DNA from: Actinomycetota bacterium
Lineage (GTDB): Bacteria > Actinomycetota > Actinomycetes > Propionibacteriales > Propionibacteriaceae
Length of the DNA: 64,000 nucleotides
Reading direction: 5' to 3'
Assembly (NCBI GenBank): GCA_020161795.1
Contig: JAIUOR010000060.1
Location: 124,001-188,000 of the forward strand
Both the position numbers and the translations under genes were made by a program. Numbering within the stretch: position 1 is the stretch's first letter; the number at the start of each line of letters is the position of its first letter. Below the pieces are notes generated by a model. It made no database searches, was not told where the DNA came from, and worked only from the letters and a program-made list of their open reading frames with translations. Below are positions 35,308 to 43,491 of the stretch, piece by piece.

Positions 35308-36780
35308 TCAGCGGGACCAGATGTCGGCGATCCAGGCCTCGACCTCGTCGGGGTCGCGGGGGAGGTGGGAGGAGAGGATCTCGCAGCCGTCGGAGGTGAT
35401 CGCGATGTCGTCCTCGATCCGGACGCCAATGCCGCGCAGCTCCTCGGGCACCAGCAGATCGGTGCTCTTGAAGTAGAGGCCGGGCTCGACGGTGATCACC
35501 ATGCCGGGGCGCAGCGTGCCCTCGCGGTAGTTCTCGTTGCGGGCCTGGGCGCAGTCGTGGACGTCGATGCCGAGGTGGTGCGAGGTGCCGTGCACCATCC
35601 AGCGGCGGTGCTGGCCACCAGTCGTGGGGTCGAGGGACTCCTCGGCGGTGACCGGCAGGATGCCCCACTCCTCGAGCTTGCGGGCGATCACCGCGATCGC
35701 CGCCTTATGAACATCGGAGAAAGTGGCACCGGGTTTGGCGGCCGCCAAACCTGCGGCCTGGGCCTCCAGGACGGCCTGGTACACCTTCCGCTGGGCGGGG
35801 GAGTAGGTGCCGGAGACGGGCAGCGTCCGGGTGATGTCGGCGGTGTAGAGCGACTCGGCCTCGACCCCGGCGTCCAGCAACAGCAGGTCGCCGGGACGGA
35901 GTTCGCCGTCGTTGCGAATCCAGTGCAGGGTGGTGGCGTGATCGGCGCCGGCGGCGATGGTGTCGTAGCCGACCGCGTTGCCCTGGTGACGGGCATGCAG
36001 CCCGAAGACGCCTTCCACCCAGCGTTCGCCACGGCCGCGCCGGACCGCCTCGGGCAGGTCGGCCACCACCGCCTCGAAGCCGACGGCGGTCATCCGGCAG
36101 GCCTCGCGCAGCTCGTCCAGTTCGAAGGCGTCCTTGACCAGGCGCAGCTCGCTGAGCGCGATGGTGAGTTCGTTGTCGCGTGACGTCGCCGCGGCGACAT
36201 CCACCTCGGACGCGGTCCGCAGGGCGTCGACCCGGGCGGTGAGCGTCTCGTTGGCATCCCGGACGATGCGCAGCGGGACGTCCGGCACTCCGGCGGCGAG
36301 CGCCGCGTACAGCCCGTCGATCGGCACGACGCGCAGGCCGGTCAGAGCGGACATCTCGTCCAGCGACTCGCGCTGGCCCACCCACATCTCGCCGTAGCGG
36401 GCATCCGCGTAGAACTCGGGGTCGGTGCGGGGGGCGCGCGGTTTGAAGTAGAGGGCGGCTTCTCCGCCCGGCTCGATGATCAGGACGGCGTCCGGCTCGC
36501 GATCGCCACCCAGGCCGGTGAGGTGGACGAAGGCCGAATGGGCGCGGTAGCGGAAGTCGGTGTCGTTGGAGCGGACCTTGAACGCCCCGGCGGGAATCAC
36601 CAGCCGCTCCCCGGGGAACTGGGCGGCGATGGCCTCGCGGCGGGCCGCCGTCCACGCGGTCGCGGGCAGTGGCTGGGGCAGCTCGGCGGGGTACGGCGCC
36701 CAGTCTTCGCAGATGAACCGCTTGAACGGTTCGGAGAACGGGGTCTGCCGGTTGGGGAGTTCGGTGGGCTGCTCAGTCAC
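35308..36780 (-). CDS. pepP: Xaa-Pro aminopeptidase (aminopeptidase P)
   Basis: A 490-residue M24 metallopeptidase removing N-terminal residues before proline. The N-terminal creatinase-like domain contains FRYRAHSAFVHLTGLGGDRE; metal ligands are seen in LLLDAGVEAESLYTADITRT (two Asp), GTSHHLGIDVHD (His), TVEPGLYF and VRIEDDIAIT (Glu). Length and motif order are those of PepP. Divergent from the zinc-ribbon gene. Confidence 0.92.
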   Translation of the reverse strand: MTEQPTELPNRQTPFSEPFKRFICEDWAPYPAELPQPLPATAWTAARREAIAAQFPGERLVIPAGAFKVRSNDTDFRYRAHSAFVHLTGLGGDREPDAVLIIEPGGEAALYFKPRAPRTDPEFYADARYGEMWVGQRESLDEMSALTGLRVVPIDGLYAALAAGVPDVPLRIVRDANETLTARVDALRTASEVDVAAATSRDNELTIALSELRLVKDAFELDELREACRMTAVGFEAVVADLPEAVRRGRGERWVEGVFGLHARHQGNAVGYDTIAAGADHATTLHWIRNDGELRPGDLLLLDAGVEAESLYTADITRTLPVSGTYSPAQRKVYQAVLEAQAAGLAAAKPGATFSDVHKAAIAVIARKLEEWGILPVTAEESLDPTTGGQHRRWMVHGTSHHLGIDVHDCAQARNENYREGTLRPGMVITVEPGLYFKSTDLLVPEELRGIGVRIEDDIAITSDGCEILSSHLPRDPDEVEAWIADIWSR

Positions 36781-36857
36781 GCTCCCAGCCTATTCGGATC
36801 CTCACCGTCGCGTACGGACCCACCGGCCCGACCCTCGCCGAGAGCCAGCCTTCGTGC

Positions 36858-36908
36858 GCGAGGGCCAGCGTTGAAGGCCGGCTTTCGGTGGGTAGGGCTG
36901 GCCCTCGC
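36858..36908. repeat. 12-bp perfect inverted repeat in a divergent intergenic region
   Basis: GCGAGGGCCAGC (36858-36869) and GCTGGCCCTCGC (36897-36908) around a 27-base loop, with related GCCAGCCTTC/GCCGGCTTTC pieces nearby. It lies in the 203-bp gap between pepP and the zinc-ribbon gene. Could be a REP-like unit or a regulator site; no promoter can be read with confidence. Confidence 0.45.
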
Positions 36909-36983
36909 TGTGAGTGGGAGTGGAGTGGCGGAGCGGCCACCCGGCTGGGCCGGTAGAGTCGTCCCACAACACAAGGAGGCGAG

Positions 36984-37718
36984 ATGTTGGCTGCTCCGCA
37001 GGCGCAACGCAGGCTGCTCGACCTGCAGGCCATCGACACGGCGATCGCCCAGCTGGAACACCGCCGCAAGGCGCTGCCCGAGCACGCCCAGATCGCGGAG
37101 GGCCAGAAGACCCGCGCCCAGCTCAGCGAGTCGATCGTGGCCGCGAACACCGTGGTGGGCGACCTCGAACTCGACCTGCAGAAGGCCGAGGCAGACCTGG
37201 TGCCGGTGCGCGAGCGGCTGGCTCGCGACCAGCAGCGCGTCGACTCCGGGACGGTGACGGACGGCAAGCAGCTCACGGCGCTGATCGACGAGATCGAGCA
37301 TCTCAAACGCCGGATCTCCGACCTGGAGGATGTCGAGCTCGAGGTGATGGAGAGCCACGAGGCGGCCACCGGGAAGCACACGATGCTGGTCACCGAGCGG
37401 ACCGAGATCGAGGATTCGCTGCGCGCCCTGATCGCACGTCGCAACGAGCAGACCGCGGTGATCGACGCCGACCTGGCCCAACAGCGGACCGCCCGCGAGA
37501 AGATCACGGCGGAACTGCCGGCCGAGCTGGTCGCCCTCTACGGACGTATAGCCGAGCGGAACGGCGGCGTGGGGGCGGGGGCGCTGCAGGGCCGGCGCTG
37601 CGGGGCCTGCCAGTTGGAGGCAACGGCGTCGGCGCTGGCCGCCTACCAGTCGGCCGCGGCCGACGAGGTGCTGCGCTGCGAGGAGTGCGATCGGATCCTG
37701 GTTCGCGAGGCCGACTGA
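36984..37718 (+). CDS. Coiled-coil protein with C4 zinc ribbon (DUF164/CT398-like)
   Basis: A 244-residue protein: a long alpha-helical coiled coil (about residues 5-190, heptad-rich, e.g. LELDLQKAEADLVPVRERLA) followed by a four-cysteine zinc ribbon (CGACQLEATAS, then CEECDRIL). Members are widespread in bacteria and are almost always beside RNase H in actinobacteria; function unproven, possibly nucleic-acid or flagellar/secretion related in other phyla. AAGGAGG lies ahead of the ATG. Stop overlaps the RNase H gene by one base. Confidence 0.85.
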   Translation: MLAAPQAQRRLLDLQAIDTAIAQLEHRRKALPEHAQIAEGQKTRAQLSESIVAANTVVGDLELDLQKAEADLVPVRERLARDQQRVDSGTVTDGKQLTALIDEIEHLKRRISDLEDVELEVMESHEAATGKHTMLVTERTEIEDSLRALIARRNEQTAVIDADLAQQRTAREKITAELPAELVALYGRIAERNGGVGAGALQGRRCGACQLEATASALAAYQSAAADEVLRCEECDRILVREAD

Positions 37719-38215
37719 TGGCGCGTCCGCCCATCGTGCGGCAATCCGGCCCGTCCATCTTCGACGAAGACAAGCCGGCGCCCGTGCCGGTGACCTCTGG
37801 ACGGCGGCTGATCGTCGAGGCGGACGGTGGTTCGCGCGGCAACCCCGGGCCGGCCGCCTACGGGGCGCTGGTCCGCGACGCGGAGACCGGCGAGGTGCTG
37901 AACAGCGAGGGACTGACCCTCGGCGTGGCCACCAACAACGTGGCCGAATACTCCGGCCTGATCGCTGCCCTGGAGATGGCCCAGGCTATCGACCCCGGCG
38001 CCGCGGTGGACGTTCGGATGGATTCCAAGCTGGTGATCGAGCAGATGGCCGGACGCTGGAAGGTCAAGCACCCCGCCATGAAGCCGCTGGCGCTGAAGGC
38101 CCAGCGGTTGCGTCCGGTGCAGGTCACCTGGACGTGGGTGCCCCGCGCAGAGAACAAGGCTGCCGACGCCCTGGTGAACGCGGCCCTGGACGGGAACCCG
38201 CGTCCGCGTGGCTGA
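37718..38215 (+). CDS. RNase HI-type ribonuclease H, without the usual phosphatase domain
   Basis: A 165-residue protein with RNase HI acidic residues: EADGGSRGNPGPAAYGALV (Asp), NNVAEYSGLIAALEMA (Glu), VRMDSKLVIEQMAGRW (Asp) and ENKAADALVNAALD (Asp). It cleaves RNA in RNA/DNA hybrids. In many actinobacteria this domain is fused to a histidine-phosphatase (Rv2228c type); here it ends after the RNase domain and the next gene starts 8 bp before its stop. A 33-residue N-terminal extension precedes the fold. Confidence 0.88.
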   Translation: MARPPIVRQSGPSIFDEDKPAPVPVTSGRRLIVEADGGSRGNPGPAAYGALVRDAETGEVLNSEGLTLGVATNNVAEYSGLIAALEMAQAIDPGAAVDVRMDSKLVIEQMAGRWKVKHPAMKPLALKAQRLRPVQVTWTWVPRAENKAADALVNAALDGNPRPRG

Positions 38216-38876
38216 AGCGGCGGCCGAGTCCTCACCTGGGCCCGCGGGACAGTCAGGGATGCGCCTCGTCGGCCTCGCTCGGATCGTCGTCGCGGCGGCG
38301 ATCGTGGCCGCGGTGGTTGCGACGCACCTTGAGGTGGCCTCGCGTGGGCCGGTGAACCCCTTCAACCTGTACGGCTACTTCACGATCCAGTCGAACCTCA
38401 TTGCCGCGGCGTCGTGGTTCATCGCCGGTGCCCTCGCGGTCCGTGGCCGCACCCGGAGCGTCGGGGTGAGTCTGCTGGGAGCCATCGCCACCACCTGCCT
38501 GGTGATCGTCGGCCTGGTGTACGCCGTGCTGCTGGCGCCGCTGGGCGCGGCTGGCGGCGTCCCGCTGCCGTGGGCCAACCTCGTGCTGCACGTCGTCTCC
38601 CCGCTGGCAGCGGTCATCGACTGGACGCTGGTCGGTGACCGGATGCGGCTGTCACTGACGTCGCTGTGGGTGATCCTGGTGTACCCGATCGTCTGGACGG
38701 CGGTCGTGCTGATCCGCGGCGCCACCGACGGCTGGGTGCCCTATCCGTTCCTCGATCCCGCGCAGGGGTACGGCGTGGTCGCCGGCTACGCCGCAGCCAT
38801 CGCTGTGCTCTTCGCGCTCGCCGGCGGCGCCGTTCTCCTGGCGTCTCGACTGGGGCTCCGCTCACCGCCCCGATAG
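38208..38876 (+). CDS. Pr6Pr/FAR-17a-like integral membrane protein
   Basis: A 222-residue protein with six predicted helices. The segment FNLYGYFTIQSNLIAAASWF near residue 45 and LVLHVVSPLAAVIDW in the middle are typical of the Pr6Pr (FAR-17a/AIG1-like) family; the His in VLHVV and Asn in FTIQSN are the conserved polar residues. Function unknown in bacteria. GTG start at 38208 overlaps the RNase H gene by 8 bp. Confidence 0.68.
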   Translation: MAEAAAESSPGPAGQSGMRLVGLARIVVAAAIVAAVVATHLEVASRGPVNPFNLYGYFTIQSNLIAAASWFIAGALAVRGRTRSVGVSLLGAIATTCLVIVGLVYAVLLAPLGAAGGVPLPWANLVLHVVSPLAAVIDWTLVGDRMRLSLTSLWVILVYPIVWTAVVLIRGATDGWVPYPFLDPAQGYGVVAGYAAAIAVLFALAGGAVLLASRLGLRSPPR

Positions 38877-38936
38877 CCCTGTGGTCCGGACCAGCGGGCC
38901 CGGTCGCCGACATCGGCGCCACTCACCAATCCGTCG

Positions 38937-39662
38937 CTATCCGATCACCGGGCGAGTGCCCGAACGGCTGAGCCGGAAGGCCGTCAACCCCAGGACGACG
39001 GTGAGCAGGGCGCCGGCGAACGACGCGGGGGAGCGCTCGTCGCCGAGGCGGGGGATGAGCGCCGGCGCCAGCCGGTAGCCCTGGATGGTCAGGAGCCCGA
39101 CGTAGCAGGCGAAGCCCCCGATCGGGCCGAGCGTTCGTCCGAGCAGCCCGACCATTCCACACACGGCACCCAGGAGCGCTGCGGTCTGTAGGGCACCGAG
39201 CAGGTAGATCTCGACTGGGAACACGACGAGGGCTTCGGGAACGAACCAGGTGAAGCGGTCGTCCAGGTTGTACAGCCATCCGACCAGGGCCTGGGTGCCG
39301 GCGAAGGCGGCGATGACCACCGTCGCCGCGATCGTGTCCCGCCGGTGGGGATGGGTCACCGCCTGCAGGTCGATCCAGTCGGCGCGGGACAGGGTGCCCC
39401 ACAGCGCCATGGCGCCGGTGGCGAAGGGGACGAAGGTCCACAGCGACGCGGCGTACTGGTCGTTCTCCGGCGCCCAGGGGCCGATCATTCCGGGCCAGCC
39501 TCGGAAGTAGACGACCAGGAGCGCTGCCACCCACAGGGTGAGCGTCAGCCCCAGCCGCCGCCCGGCGGCCCAGCTCCGCCAGTCCCGCAGCGGGTGTGGT
39601 GATCGTCCTACGTCGGACCAGGCGGCGGACGTCCCAACGGTGGCGGGCGGTGCTTCGGTCAT
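38937..39662 (-). CDS. Six-span membrane protein, tandem paralogue 2 of the ABC-linked operon
   Basis: A 241-residue membrane protein with about six helices. The loop WIDLQAVTHPHRRDTIAATV is nearly identical in the neighbouring protein (39659-40321), and the C-termini match too, so the pair arose by tandem duplication. Its ATG overlaps the upstream stop by four bases. They look like ABC-2-type membrane subunits or accessory proteins of the adjacent exporter; exact role unknown. Confidence 0.65.
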   Translation of the reverse strand: MTEAPPATVGTSAAWSDVGRSPHPLRDWRSWAAGRRLGLTLTLWVAALLVVYFRGWPGMIGPWAPENDQYAASLWTFVPFATGAMALWGTLSRADWIDLQAVTHPHRRDTIAATVVIAAFAGTQALVGWLYNLDDRFTWFVPEALVVFPVEIYLLGALQTAALLGAVCGMVGLLGRTLGPIGGFACYVGLLTIQGYRLAPALIPRLGDERSPASFAGALLTVVLGLTAFRLSRSGTRPVIG

Positions 39663-40321
39663 CGGCGGCCGATCAGCGGACGGACGCCCGAGCGGCTGAC
39701 CCGGAACGCTGCCAGCCCCAGGGCCACGGTGAGCGCGGCGCCACCGACGGACAGCGCCGAGTGCGGCTCGTTCACGCGGGGGATCAGGTCGGGTGCCAGC
39801 CGCTCGCCCTGGATGGTGAGGAGGGCGCTGAGGCTCATCAGCGCCGTCAGCGGCCCGAGCAGTCGTCCCAGTAGCCCCACCATTGCGCAGCTGGCGCCCA
39901 GCACAGCTCCGACCTCCAGCCCCCAGATCCAGAACCAGCCCGTGGGCGGCGGCGGAAGCCGCGTCTCCGACACGAACCGCAGATAGAGGTCCGTCGCTTC
40001 GAACAGCCAGCTGACCAGCGGAGGAATGCCGGCGAAGGCGACCACGATCACTCCGGCCGCCAGCGTGTCCCGGCCGTGTGGGTGGGTCACCGCCTGCAGG
40101 TCGATCCAATCCATGCCGGGCAGCACCCCGTAGAGCGCGATGGCGCCGGCCAGCGTCGGAACCGCGCTGATCACGAAGATGCCGTACTCGTCCTCCCAGG
40201 GACTCCACGGCCAGATGCCGGCGACCCACCACCACAGGTAGACGCCGAGGAGGGCCAGCAGCCACAGCACCCCGACCAGCCACGGCCGCCGTCCGGAGGC
40301 CCAACCGCGCCAGCCGGTCAT
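39659..40321 (-). CDS. Six-span membrane protein, tandem paralogue 1 of the ABC-linked operon
   Basis: A 220-residue paralogue of the following gene product: same loop WIDLQAVTHPHGRDTLAAGV, same six hydrophobic segments, C-terminus SRSGVRPLIGRR. Start and stop both overlap neighbours by four bases (ATGA), so it is translationally coupled between the 459-residue membrane protein and its own paralogue. Function unknown; likely membrane part of an export or immunity-type ABC system. Confidence 0.65.
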   Translation of the reverse strand: MTGWRGWASGRRPWLVGVLWLLALLGVYLWWWVAGIWPWSPWEDEYGIFVISAVPTLAGAIALYGVLPGMDWIDLQAVTHPHGRDTLAAGVIVVAFAGIPPLVSWLFEATDLYLRFVSETRLPPPPTGWFWIWGLEVGAVLGASCAMVGLLGRLLGPLTALMSLSALLTIQGERLAPDLIPRVNEPHSALSVGGAALTVALGLAAFRVSRSGVRPLIGRR

Positions 40322-41697
40322 CGGGGGAAGTCCTGCTCGGTGAGGGTGCATGCCTCCAGCAGCGGGCGGTTCTGTTGGTACCAGTCGCGGAACTCCTCGT
40401 CGGTGAGCTGATCGAGATAGTGGTCGGCGATCTCGGAGCTGCGATCCGGGTAGGCGATCAGGGCGAACTGCTCGCTCGCCAGCGGATCGTCTGCGGTGGC
40501 GGCCGCCGCCCGCCGGCTCACCTGGAGGATCACGCTCTCCTCCAGGTCGCCGGTCTCGAGCTGCGCCTCGTCGGTCAGGTCGCTGCAGCGCTCGTCGGCT
40601 GATGGGTGTGGCTGGAACAGGTTGCGGACAATGCTGTTCATGTTCTCCATCCAGGCGTGCCGACCGCTGCCGAGGCGGTTGATGGTGTCCCTGGTGGGAA
40701 CCGGGTTCTCCACGTAGCCGGACTGATCCTGGGTGAACGTGGTCTGTGCGGCGACCTCGGGCGGCAGCAGCGCCATCACCGGTGCCAGCGCGATCTCGAA
40801 CTCGCCACGGTGGGGCTCATCGATCTGGAACAGGCACAGGGTGTAGCCGGCGTCGTCGCGGCAGGTCACCTGGTCGTTCGGGTCGGGACGCGAGAGCGGC
40901 GGCGCGAGCACGGCGACCACCACCGACACCGTCACCGGAAGGGCCAGCCAGGCAGTGCTGGCCAGTGCCGTGCGGCGTTGGGTGGCGCGGTACTCCGCTA
41001 AGCCCACCGCGGCCTTTGCCACCGTGAACGTCACCAACAGGTAGAAGCCCAACCGCAGCGCCTCGGTCGTCCACACCAGTTGGGTGCCTCGTATCGGGAT
41101 CATCAGCGACCAGACGTAGGAGAGCGCCTGGGTGGAGGCGGAACTGTGCGCCAGCAGGCTGTCGTTGATCCAGAAGGCCGGCAGCACCAGCACCAACATG
41201 AGGATCACGGGGGTGAGGAAGGCGCCGATCCGGACGCCGCTGAGCATGGCGGCGGCCACGGCGATGCTGGCCAGCGATCCGACGGCGGCCGCCAGCGCGG
41301 CCATACCGAGCAGGTCGACCGGCGTCCAGTACTGGGTGGCGAGCGCGATCCCGCCGGGGATCGACCAGCCCGCCAGCCAGCCGACGACGGTGGCGACCGC
41401 CAGGACGATGGCCTGCCGCAGCACGATCTGGTTGCGGGGACGGCCCGGCGCAGGGCCGATGATCGCTGAATCCGGGGTGTGGACGCTGGCCGCCCATACC
41501 CCCAGCCAGGCCAGCGGCAGCGCGAAGGCGGGCAGGGTATCGCGGGCGTTGATGATCACGTCGCGCAGGTCGAAGGCCCCCGCCGCGCCCGTCCACAGCC
41601 GCATTGACAACCCAGCGGCCATCAGTGCGGTGCCGAGCGTGACCGCCGCCGCCGTGCCCGGACGGTAGGGGGCCGCGAGCCCCATTGAGTGCCTCAT
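40318..41697 (-). CDS. ABC-associated membrane protein with large extracytoplasmic C-terminal domain
   Basis: A 459-residue protein: six helices in the first 300 residues, then a final helix and an extracytoplasmic C-terminal domain (about 310-459) containing two cysteine pairs (CRDDAGYTLC and others). Its ATG overlaps the stop of an ABC ATPase by four bases (ATGA), so it is the immediate membrane partner of that ATPase. No characterised family recognised. Confidence 0.65.
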   Translation of the reverse strand: MRHSMGLAAPYRPGTAAAVTLGTALMAAGLSMRLWTGAAGAFDLRDVIINARDTLPAFALPLAWLGVWAASVHTPDSAIIGPAPGRPRNQIVLRQAIVLAVATVVGWLAGWSIPGGIALATQYWTPVDLLGMAALAAAVGSLASIAVAAAMLSGVRIGAFLTPVILMLVLVLPAFWINDSLLAHSSASTQALSYVWSLMIPIRGTQLVWTTEALRLGFYLLVTFTVAKAAVGLAEYRATQRRTALASTAWLALPVTVSVVVAVLAPPLSRPDPNDQVTCRDDAGYTLCLFQIDEPHRGEFEIALAPVMALLPPEVAAQTTFTQDQSGYVENPVPTRDTINRLGSGRHAWMENMNSIVRNLFQPHPSADERCSDLTDEAQLETGDLEESVILQVSRRAAAATADDPLASEQFALIAYPDRSSEIADHYLDQLTDEEFRDWYQQNRPLLEACTLTEQDFPR

Positions 41698-42362
41698 ACT
41701 GTCATTCCCAGGGACGCCTCGTAGCCGGCCTCCAGCACCGAGGCATGGACGCTGGTGCTGTTCTGGCCCAGCGCCCGCAGTTCGGCCACTGAGCCGCGGA
41801 ACCGCATCCGGCCCTCGTGCAACACCACCACCTGTTCGGCGGTGGCGGCCAGATCCTCCACCAGGTGGGTGGAGATCAGGACGACGGAATGTTCGCCCGG
41901 GTCGGTGATCAGCCGGCGCAACTCGCCGCGCTGCACCGGGTCGAGGCCCACGGTGGGCTCGTCCAGAACTGCAACCGCCGGACGGTGGACGAGGGCGCAG
42001 GCCAGCCCGAGCCGCTGCCGCATACCGCCCGACAGCGACCGGGCCCGCGATCCCGCCCGGTCGGCCAGGTCCACCGAGGCCAGGACGGCGTCGACGGCGG
42101 CGTCCAGGGCGGCCCCGGCCAGCCCGTGCGCCCAGGCCGCGTAACTCACATTGCGGTGGACGGTGGACCACTCCATCAGCTCGAAGCGCTGCGGCAGGTA
42201 GCCGATCAGCCGCCGGATCTCGTTGACCGGCCCCTCGCCCAGCCGGCGCTCTCCGAACCGGACTTCGCCGGACTGCAGCCCCGTGGCGGTCGCCAGCAGC
42301 TTCATCAGCGTGGACTTGCCCGCGCCGTTCGGGCCCAGCAGGCCGGTCACGCCCACCGGCGC
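41694..42362 (-). pseudogene. ABC transporter ATPase, 5' end missing
   Basis: The preserved part is a normal ABC ATPase: Walker A TGLLGPNGAGKST, signature ARSLSGGMRQRLG, Walker B AVAVLDEPTVGLD and the H-loop STHLVED. Family similarity begins at PVGVTGLL (42359). The expected first 25-30 residues, with the A-loop aromatic and first strands, are absent, and the sequence to the right is part of an unrelated gene on the plus strand. A GTG at 42356 could still start a shortened protein. Downstream genes are coupled to it, so loss of the 5' end would affect the whole operon. May instead be an assembly join. Confidence 0.75.
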
Positions 42363-43491
42363 TCTCGAGTACGGGCCTGACCTTCCCCACGGCCAGGCGA
42401 GTGTCACCTTCCGCAACTGGAAGCAGGCGGAACAGACCCTCGGCCGCGCCGAGGCGATCGTGGCCGGCGTCGACGGCAACCTGCTCACCGCGCGCACCGC
42501 CTGGGTCGAGGGCTCGCTGGTCGCGGGCGACCCGGGCCAGCCGCAGTCGCTGGTCGCGGTGAACCCCGGCTGCGACCCGGAACTGGTCTTCGCCGTCGAG
42601 ACACCCATGGAGTGCACCGGGCTCCGCGGCGGCCACGGCGGGCCGCGTGAGGGCATGCTGGCGGCCTCCACCGACGACCTCGTCCGGCTCTTCGGGCTGA
42701 GCGATGGCCAGTCACAGGCGCTCCGCGCCGGCTTCCTGCTGGTCGACGCCAGTTCGGGGCCGCTGGGCACCTCCCGCTACCGGGCTTCGGCCACGGTGGT
42801 ACAGGACGGCCAGGTCACCTTCGCCCGCTACGACGACCTGGCCACCCTGACCGCGATCGAGCAGGTGCCGGCGCTGGTGGCGCCTCCCGAGGTGATCGAG
42901 CGGGGTGCCTCGCGGCACCGCATCGGCGCGCTGCTCTCAACCGATGCCGCCCAGGCCCGCGGCTGGACGCTGGGCTCGTGGGAACTCCGCGTGCTCGCGG
43001 CGGACGGCCCGATCGGCGCGGACCTCGAGACCCGGCTGGCGCAGGTGCTGGAGCCCGCGGGCTTCCGGATCTACGTCGAACGCGGCTGGCAGCCGTCGGT
43101 GGAGCCGCTGGTATGGGGGATCACCGGCACCCTGGTGCTGCTGGCGGTCGTGGCCGCGGCCATGTCCACCGTGCTGGGCGTGGCGGAACTGCGTCCCTTT
43201 CTGGGCACCTTCGCCGCGGTGGGGGCCGATCCCGTGCTGAGCCGCCGGCTTGCCTCGGCCCAGGCCTGGCTGCTGGGTGTGGTCGGTTCGGTGCTGGGGG
43301 TGATGGTCGGCCTGGCGATCGGCGCGCCGTTGGCGATCGCCTCGACCAGCCACCTCGGGCAGATCACCCCCGTCCTGGCGCTGCCCTGGCAGTTGGTGGC
43401 GGCGCTGGTGATCGGCGTCCCGTTGGTCGCCGCCGGGGTCGCGGCCGTCTCGGTTCCCGCTCATCCGTCGTTGGCCAGGAGGCTCGCATGA
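42363..43491 (+). pseudogene. FtsX-type ABC permease, 5' two thirds missing
   Basis: The frame matches the last 375 or so residues of the intact permease gene that follows (residues from about LPHGQASV onward align with MPLGQAEL in the neighbour): an extracytoplasmic domain, then three C-terminal helices (GITGTLVLLAVVAAAMSTVL; LLGVVGSVLGVMVGLAIGA; LVAALVIGVPLVAAGVAAVS). The missing 500-550 residues hold the first FtsX domain. No plausible start codon with a ribosome site was found. It breaks at the same point as the ATPase on the other strand. Its stop overlaps the next permease ATG by four bases. Confidence 0.75.

Noticed and set aside
36984-37718. Flagellar or secretion export protein
   Set aside because: The coiled coil plus C4 ribbon is seen in such contexts in other phyla, but here the neighbour is RNase H and no secretion or flagellar gene is present.
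41694-42770. Full-length ABC ATPase starting at the upstream open frame
   Set aside because: The 120 residues before PVGVTGLL are the antisense of the permease fragment and show no ATPase A-loop or first strands.
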